From Polytrichum commune (taxonomy: Eukaryota; Streptophyta; Polytrichopsida; Polytrichales; Polytrichaceae): a DNA stretch of 64,000 bases. Shown here piece after piece: positions 58,001 to 64,000 of this stretch. The stretch covers positions 40,176,001 through 40,240,000 of the forward strand of contig OX485806.1 of assembly GCA_950295325.1 (NCBI GenBank), read 5' to 3'. The notes under the pieces were generated by a model that worked only from the letters and a program-made list of their open reading frames with translations, had not been told where the DNA came from and ran no database searches. Each line of letters opens with the position of its first letter. Position 1 is the stretch's first letter. Both the position numbers and the translations under genes were made by a program.

Positions 58001-59546
58001 CCTCTTGTTGTAGTGCATCCCAACAACTTGTCTCGGCAGGTAGATGAGGAGGAGGTGGAGGACATGGAAAAGGACGATGAAGAGGAGGACAACACAAAGG
58101 TCAAAGGGGAGGATGAGGCTAGGGTCATTCACCACACCCAATAGTTGGAAGTGTCTTGCCAAACTAAAATAATGCGGGCCGCAACGGCTTGGAGCAAGTT
58201 GGTCCCCAACCTCACTGTGGATGACGCTAGGGACATGAACTTTAAGGATGCCATGGAAACATTTAAAGAGCAAAGGAAGTTGAAGGGGGGAAATTTGTAT
58301 AGCAAACATGCAATTTAGGAGACCATCACAATATCCAGTGAAGACAAGGATGACATGGAACTTGTGAAGAGACTGAGGCTCGACCCCCCGTCTCCTACAA
58401 CATTGGTTGGTATGGTGAAGGTGAAGTCTGAGGTGTTGATAGTGGAGGAGGGCCAACAAACAAAGGCTCAAGGATGGATGAGCAATGCATTCATCTCCAA
58501 AAAAATGGCAACCCAATAACCTTTAGTGTAGAACGAGGTCCCAAAATTGAGGGCTATATTCCTAGACTTTGATCGGCAGTGGGCCATGGCCCAACCACCA
58601 TCTAGTGCGGACATCGTCATGCAAGTGATACAAGGCATGTGGGCACAAAGCTTAATTGTGGCTCCGTCAAGCACTTTCTCTCACCTTCCTCCTAGGTTCC
58701 TAGCACAACACATCCCACAACAATCCTTCTCTTTCCCGCAGCCTATGCCCTAATCATTTCCCATATACCCCCATGTAGGAGATGGATGACCCCAACATGT
58801 GCGTGGGGGGGGGGCACCTAGGATCCCCTAACACCTTGCCCCTTTCCCCCTTCAAATGCCTACAACGTTGCCCCCCCTCTCACTAAGTAGATGACCCCAA
58901 CATTTTTAGGTTAGGTACCCCAATTTACCTTGCTTCTCAAGTCCCTCCTAGTGCCATTGATGCCGCTCCCATTGCTCTAAAGTTTGGGTTTGCCGGCCCA
59001 AACCTACCACCGTTTTTGGGCATCTAAGAGCAAAATGATAATGCCTCCAAAGCCTAGATGATAGATGTTGAACGCTGGCAAGGCCTGGTGATATTTCTAC
59101 TCCCAACCCAACTGATGATCCAATACATGATACGCATGTAGAAGCGGGTTTGGGACAATGGTTTGATACTCAGCGTGTGCTGGAGTAGGTTACTAAATCC
59201 ACTGGTGAAGGCGGTGGCACTATAGACCAAGCGGAGGGGGTGGAAGCTTCTGCGATTGACAAACATGACTGGGACAAGGTAATTCACTAAGTCCTCATAG
59301 TTTGGGTTGGCCGACCCAAACTTCTTTGGTCATGTCTGCTCGATGTGTGGTTGTTCCCTAGCTACACTCGCCCCACCTCCTCCACCTCTTACGTGCCCCG
59401 TCCGATGTCCACCCATGTGCGGCTAGGCTCAACCTTCACATTGCGATATTATTTTTATAGAGTGTGACTTAGGAAATGTTGAAATCCTTGTTCGCACTGG
59501 ATTGTAGACAAAGTATATATAGAGCTTTCAAAAATCATGTATGAAT

Positions 59547-59580
<34 letters not shown>
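59547..59580. repeat. AC dinucleotide microsatellite
   Basis: About 16 uninterrupted AC units followed by AT-rich repeats, in the intron-like gap before the FCP1-like block. Confidence 0.95.
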
Positions 59581-59585
<5 letters not shown>

Positions 59586-59752
59586 AATATATAAATAAAT
59601 ATATTTTATTTTATTTTTTGCCCCCTTGAATGGTTTGTGACGTGCATTTTAGTTTCTCTTCATCAACAATATTTCACATCTGAAGTCTAGTCTAAATAAT
59701 GCTTGAAATGGACTTAGCATAATGTAGCTATCCCCCTTGTTTGTCTCCACAG

Positions 59753-60545
59753 AGCATGGAACATAGTGTCGCAACTCTCCCTCACTTGTCTCCGCATCAC
59801 ATGAAGCATGGTGCGGCTGATTCCTTGATTTTGCCCACCCCTACAACAATGTTTAAGCAGTGGCTCCTAATTATAGACCTCAACGGAGCCCTAGTCCAAT
59901 GTGAGCATTGTCCTAGGGCTCCAACGGTCTCATTCTCTACACCCAAGAACATGGACTGCATGAAGCTCCTGAGGTACACGAAGAACAAACTCGTCTATGT
60001 TCAGCCCTAACTTTGTTGTTTCCTTCAGATTGCCCAATCCAAATGGTGGGTGACCCTCTGGAGCTCCATGAAATCAGAGAACACCCAATCCGTCATAGAG
60101 TTCATATTCAAGGGGATTGACCCTTGCATGGTGTTAGGCCTGGAGTCGTGCAGGGCGTTGTTGACCCCAAAAGGGAGGGTTATAGGAAGCTAGGGAACCC
60201 CACTGTCAACCAATACATGAAGATGTTGAACCCATATTATGGGACCAACACCCCACCATGATAAAGTGTCCCTATGATTTGCGGCCCACCTGTTACAAGA
60301 TCCTCATGGTGGACAATAGCCCCTCCAAGAACATCTTGAACCCCACCTCCAACTACATAGTTTGTCACATGTGGACAGTCGGGAAGGTCCAAGACCAATT
60401 TTTTTATCAACCTTGAGATATACTTCCATGCACTTGTAGGGAACAGGCTGCCCGTCCTCAATTTGTACGGAGTAATCCACTCGGCAATAAATAAATGGGT
60501 CCCAAGGATTACATGTATAGAGAAGTTGTATGCTCATGCAAAATA
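59753..60545 (+). pseudogene. FCP1/NIF-like HAD phosphatase domain relic (part of 54870-61437)
   Basis: A splice-acceptor-like TCTCCACAG precedes 59753. The three motif blocks lie in different frames (DLNG codon frame against VDNSPSK at about 60308), so at least one frameshift is present, plus a possible short intron before ATTGCCCAATCC at about 60029. Between them VTLWSSMKSENTQS matches motif II of the family (WSS/WTS). DLNG rather than DLDGT is the variant seen in many plant FCP1-like proteins. Dead in this copy. Confidence 0.6.
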
Positions 60546-61437
60546 TAATAAGCTTATTTGAGATAATTTTCTTGGTCGTGTGTAACTATGATTTGAATGT
60601 ATATTGGTTTTCACATATCCCCCCTTCTCCGCCTCCTCCCTGATTTTTGGGTTTTTTCTTGTCAACCAACTCTTTGAGGATTCAGTCCAAGTTGTTAGCG
60701 ACTCCAACTTGCAAAGCCTCTTCTATGACGCAATCTACAAACACAACGTCCACGATCAATTACTCCAAGGATCCCCTAGAAACTAGTGTTGTGGACAATC
60801 CCCCACTCAAGCAATTTCTATGTCCCTCGCCATCGCTATCACCACTCAAAAGGGGTCGCTTGTGCATGCGATTGTGGCCGGGACTCCCTCTCCTTAGTCC
60901 AACGGCGACATGGTGCCTCACCAGTGGCTTTGGATGGCCTTTTGACCGACATTGGATGCACCCATCCCCGTTCCTCCCCATGGCACATTGCTCGCATGTG
61001 CTAACACTGCCCCGACCCTCACACGTCTCAAGGTACACTATAGCCTATGCCAAGTTGTACTTCGTTTCATCCATTCCTTTTGACTATAATATGTTTGGGC
61101 CATGCTCCTCAAACTAACACCCCCTTGTTCCATCGGTTTGTAGGTTGCGTCCAATCGGGTACCAATTCGTTCCAAAAGCTCCTTATCCATTGAATCAGAG
61201 CATTTCTACACCTTACTTAGAAATGCGAGGCAATTGTCTTCCCAAATGACACCCCATTTGTATTCACCCTCCTATATGTATCACGGTGGGCCCTCATCCG
61301 GATCTTGGCTACAACCACATAGTAGAGATTTTCCGGAACGTGGAGGCCATGCAAGCAAAAGAAGTGGTGGCAAAGGAAAAAAAACGGCAACAAAAGTCAA
61401 AAAGGCCACCGTTAACATAGACATTGTACAAAAGTAG

Positions 61438-63246
61438 GTTTAGTTTAGGTTGTACTATCTAATAATAGTTATATAGAGCTCATTTGCTACTTGATTTCTT
61501 TGATCATACCTTGCACTTTTTATTTCTCGAATATGAATATCTCCTTTCTCGCCCAATATTATCTCATATTTGGGTTGTCCTACTGAAACCATCCTAATAC
61601 GAGTTCTTGATTGAGTTATGCCGAGAACAAGCATAATCAAGTATATGGAAAAAGGCTCCGGTACACTAAAACCATAATTGCTCAATCTCAAATTACCTAA
61701 TATAGTGTTGATTTGGCAAAGATTCATAAAGATTGTGTACATATGAATAGAGGGAATAATTGTATACGAACTTTCCTCTCATTTACCCAACATTAGAACT
61801 TGACCCTATGGATTCGCTGCTGATTCATCTCAAACGACCTCGAGTAAGTTAGACTGATTCCAGGTCTTGAAAGCTAATGATTTTGATAGGTAATTGTACT
61901 CTGAGCCCCTTAGAGTTAAGAATATTACTATGCTGCTCTCTTTGGGTGTAAGACTACGATATGGACATGATCATCACAAAAACCTTTACAATAATCTCCC
62001 ACTTAAGTATAAACATGTTTGAGTACGCCGCCGGTTAAGTGCGCAAATTTTTTGACAGAAATTAGGGTTCATACTTTATTGTTTGAGAATTTCATGCGTA
62101 ATTATTGTCACAAATGCATAATTTTTTACGCTTGACATTCAATGTCAATTTGTTAACATTTTGCTGAAACGTCTCAAACGATCATCATAGTTCATCGTAT
62201 ATTTGTTCAGCTTCCGTTTGAACATTGGAGCAAAGCAATTGATCGTCAATGTCGAGGATAGTGTTGTGTAGAGCTTTAAAGCCTTTGAAGTTGGTAGCAC
62301 TTTCAAATTTAGCAAATTTCTCGACACGCTAGATTTTCGGATGGTGCCTTCATTGACTTCATACTCCCATCCCAATACCCACTTGCTCAACGCGTTTGAC
62401 TTGCTCAACTCTGCAATGATTTCACATCATTGGGCTTCGGTCAAGCGGTTGCCTTATGTTTCATCCATTTCCTATTGCGATTCATTGAATCACAAAGTCT
62501 AGAAAGCGATATGAGTAAAGTACGCACCTACCATCTAAGGGCCAAGTTCCATGTGTTGGTGCCGGTTCATTTTTTAAGTGGGTGAGAAACATGTGACATC
62601 ATCCAAAAAAATGGGTGATGTCACCCATTTAATGGAGGGGTACTTCTATGTGGGGTGCCGGTTTATTTTGATTTCCTACTTTCTTACCAAATTTGGTGAA
62701 TAATAAGATGTCACACTTAGTGAAGGTGACCGGTTGTGAGGGTCATCATAACTTTTGATATTTGACTTGACAAGAATTCCCATACATTTATTGAATGAAT
62801 TCAAAATTATGTGTTCTTGGTGTCCATAGGTTGATACGGATGTCATCTATGGGAATATATAAATATTTTTATTTTTCACTTTTAGTTGAAATCATGACAA
62901 TACATTGTTCATAAGTGATTTTTTTATACATTTGAATTTTTTTATATTTTTTATATATATTTATTAAACCCAACATTTACAGTCAAATTGCATTTTTTTG
63001 TATGCATTTTTTGGTATTAAGATCGAAATTCTTGAAAATATCATGAGATACATGTTCCCATGACTTCACGATGAGAACTCCAACGATATAACATACAATC
63101 AATTTCTATCTCTTCTTTCCTTTTCATTTCTTCTCACAACAAGGCTTTGAGTGTACAAAGAGTGCATGATGCAAGAGCAAGGAGCTCTAAGAGTACCCCA
63201 ATAGAAAGGACTTGAAGAACAACATGGCCTTTAGTACCCAAGGTGA
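61438..63246. other. Intergenic, no gene recognised
   Basis: The minus open frame 61742-61455 (95 codons) reads coding-like (SNYGFSVPEPFSIYLIMLVL) but I cannot name it; minus 62408-62145 likewise. A tandem duplication of about 95 bp lies at about 62548-62730 (GTGCCGGTTCATTTT / GTGCCGGTTTATTTT). Confidence 0.4.
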
Positions 63247-63370
63247 CCGGCCGATCCGGTCACCAGAGCTCTCTAACCGGCACATGTCCTTCTTTTGACT
63301 ATAAGGACCGCCGATCCGGTCACCAGAGCTCTCTAACCGACACATGTCCTTCTTTTGACTATAAGGACCG
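63247..63370. repeat. 60-bp tandem repeat, two units
   Basis: Two nearly identical 60-bp units (CCGATCCGGTCACCAGAG ... TTTTGACTATAAGGACC). The first junction reads GGTGACCGG-CCGAT-CCGGTCACC, a 9-bp palindromic stem. Confidence 0.9.
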
Positions 63371-63764
63371 GCGGTCCTTTGGCACCGGTCCTTGCACAAC
63401 GTACAATGTGGGACACCCATCCATGGGGGGTACCGGTCCTTGGGTGAGGGGAGATGGGCACATGGAACCACCCTTTTCCCACCCGCCCACCCATTTATTT
63501 TTCAAAAAATGAACTGGAACATGTGCATGGAACCTCGCCCAACAACCAATACATGGAACCTCGCGCAAGAACGCCTCCGGTTCAAAGTGCGTACTTAAGC
63601 ACGAGATTACTGTAGTACGGAAGAATTGACTTGAAGATAGCTTTGGGCTCACTCCACTTTCCTGCAAAATCATTGGAAGAAGCATGACACACGGGGTAGT
63701 TCATGGAAAATGATTCCATGGAGGAAACATTGGGGGCAACTTCTTCCCTTTATCAGTCACAAAG

Positions 63765-63850
63765 GCCCTCCAGAATCTAGGAACACTGTAGATGTTACCA
63801 CTGGTGGTCAATATGACACATCTACCAGCACCCTAGATATTGGGACAGAG
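63765..63850. repeat. POX-associated repeat at right window edge
   Basis: Long form: AAAGGCCCT, GTAGATGTTACCACTGGTGG, then CACCCTAGATATTGGGACAG and AGGTCAC. Closest relatives are 33105-33175 and the 37650-38455 units. About 40 bp upstream of a TATA box. Confidence 0.65.
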
Positions 63851-63889
63851 GTCACAGACATTTAGTGCCACTCCGTGTCGTAACAGACA

Positions 63890-63900
63890 CTATATATAAC
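63890..63900 (+). promoter_or_regulatory. Probable TATA box of a gene starting beyond the window
   Basis: CTATATATAAC at 63890-63900 follows the POX-associated repeat, the same order and spacing as upstream of POX2. The last 100 bases read like a 5' UTR. No coding start before the window ends. Confidence 0.45.
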
Positions 63901-64000
63901 CCGACAGCTACATACCAGGATTCAAATCTGCTGCTCTCTTAGTGATCAATTTACCAGTGAGCAGATTGCAAAAACTTTGCAGATAGGGAAGAACGCTGTT

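Larger units (their letters stand above)
54870..61437 (+). pseudogene. Broken multi-exon gene with ParB-like, possible methyltransferase-like and FCP1-like segments
   Basis: Long plus-strand locus of coding-like blocks separated by intron-like gaps, with many stops and frameshifts. (1) About 55640-56010: FEFDINIGPCHLAPLD, then VDWMITQIVRKQFKDDMQTI, and DLWLIDGHHNM, reminiscent of a ParB N-terminal domain (DGHxR-type motif), followed by a donor GAG/GTGAGT at 56156. (2) About 57230-57615: ending GDTIFNIFGRTKPIYVVL at a donor (57616); weakly like the FxGxG end of DNA methyltransferases. (3) About 57850-58760: acidic and proline-rich. (4) About 59753-60545: WLLIIDLNGALVQ, VTLWSSMKSENTQSVIEFIF and VDNSPSKNILNPTSNYIV, the three core motifs of FCP1/NIF-type HAD phosphatases (nucleophile Asp codon at 59876). 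(5) A lysine-rich tail to the stop at 61435-61437. Whether this is one gene or several is unknown. Confidence 0.5.

Noticed and set aside
57892-58516. Minus-strand 193-codon frame (57935-58516), the longest in the window
   Set aside because: It is antisense to the acidic plus-strand block of the broken locus, and the plus-strand reading fits the surrounding exons; the antisense translation is low-complexity Cys/Leu/His/Ser.
61455-61742. Minus-strand 95-codon frame that looked like an organelle-derived or PEP-CTERM-like protein
   Set aside because: The VPEP..LIMLVLG stretch is a chance resemblance; no organelle gene could be named and no second block of similarity was seen.

Overview
This is nuclear DNA from a land plant. 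It is AT-rich, genes are sparse, introns follow the GT-AG rule, and the intergenic space is packed with decayed DNA transposons and MITEs. There is no bacterial operon structure, CRISPR array, rRNA or recognisable tRNA gene. The species cannot be fixed from sequence alone. The peroxidases and the relic gene families suggested to me a non-flowering vascular plant (lycophyte or fern type), but that is only an impression.

The only intact genes I can defend are three secreted class III peroxidases: POX1 (minus strand, 7059-10008), POX2 (plus, 32190-35867) and POX3 (plus, 45853-48482). Each has four exons and the classic intron positions: after the distal-His motif (phase 0), after a 189-bp second exon (phase 0), and inside the Gly before the proximal His (phase 1). 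The spliced frames are open to the stop and encode 325, 336 and 344 residues. POX1 and POX2 are close paralogues; POX3 is more diverged. Two relics show further duplication: a POX tail at about 6555-6650 and a POX3-like first exon at 38531-38645. A short repeat block sits just upstream of POX1 and POX2, beside the exon relic, and again at the right edge just before a TATA box, so another peroxidase may start beyond position 64000.

POX2 has lost both cysteines of one of the four conserved peroxidase disulfides (Ser and Leu instead), while the heme-pocket residues remain.

The rest is mobile-element debris. Non-autonomous families are defined here by terminal inverted repeats (TIRs) and target-site duplications (TSDs): PIF/Harbinger-like (3-bp TSDs), hAT-like MITEs (about 8-bp TSDs, one inserted in another), a pogo/Emigrant-like MITE (TA TSD), CACTA-ended elements, and a SINE-like insertion with an 11-bp TSD. 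Coding relics include a hAT transposase C-terminus (about 36.8-37.5 kb), a multi-block relic resembling DUF7869 proteins (about 49.7-52.1 kb, minus) and a large broken multi-exon locus (about 54.9-61.4 kb, plus) with ParB-like, possible methyltransferase-like and FCP1-like HAD phosphatase segments. The last is the most unusual content of the window.
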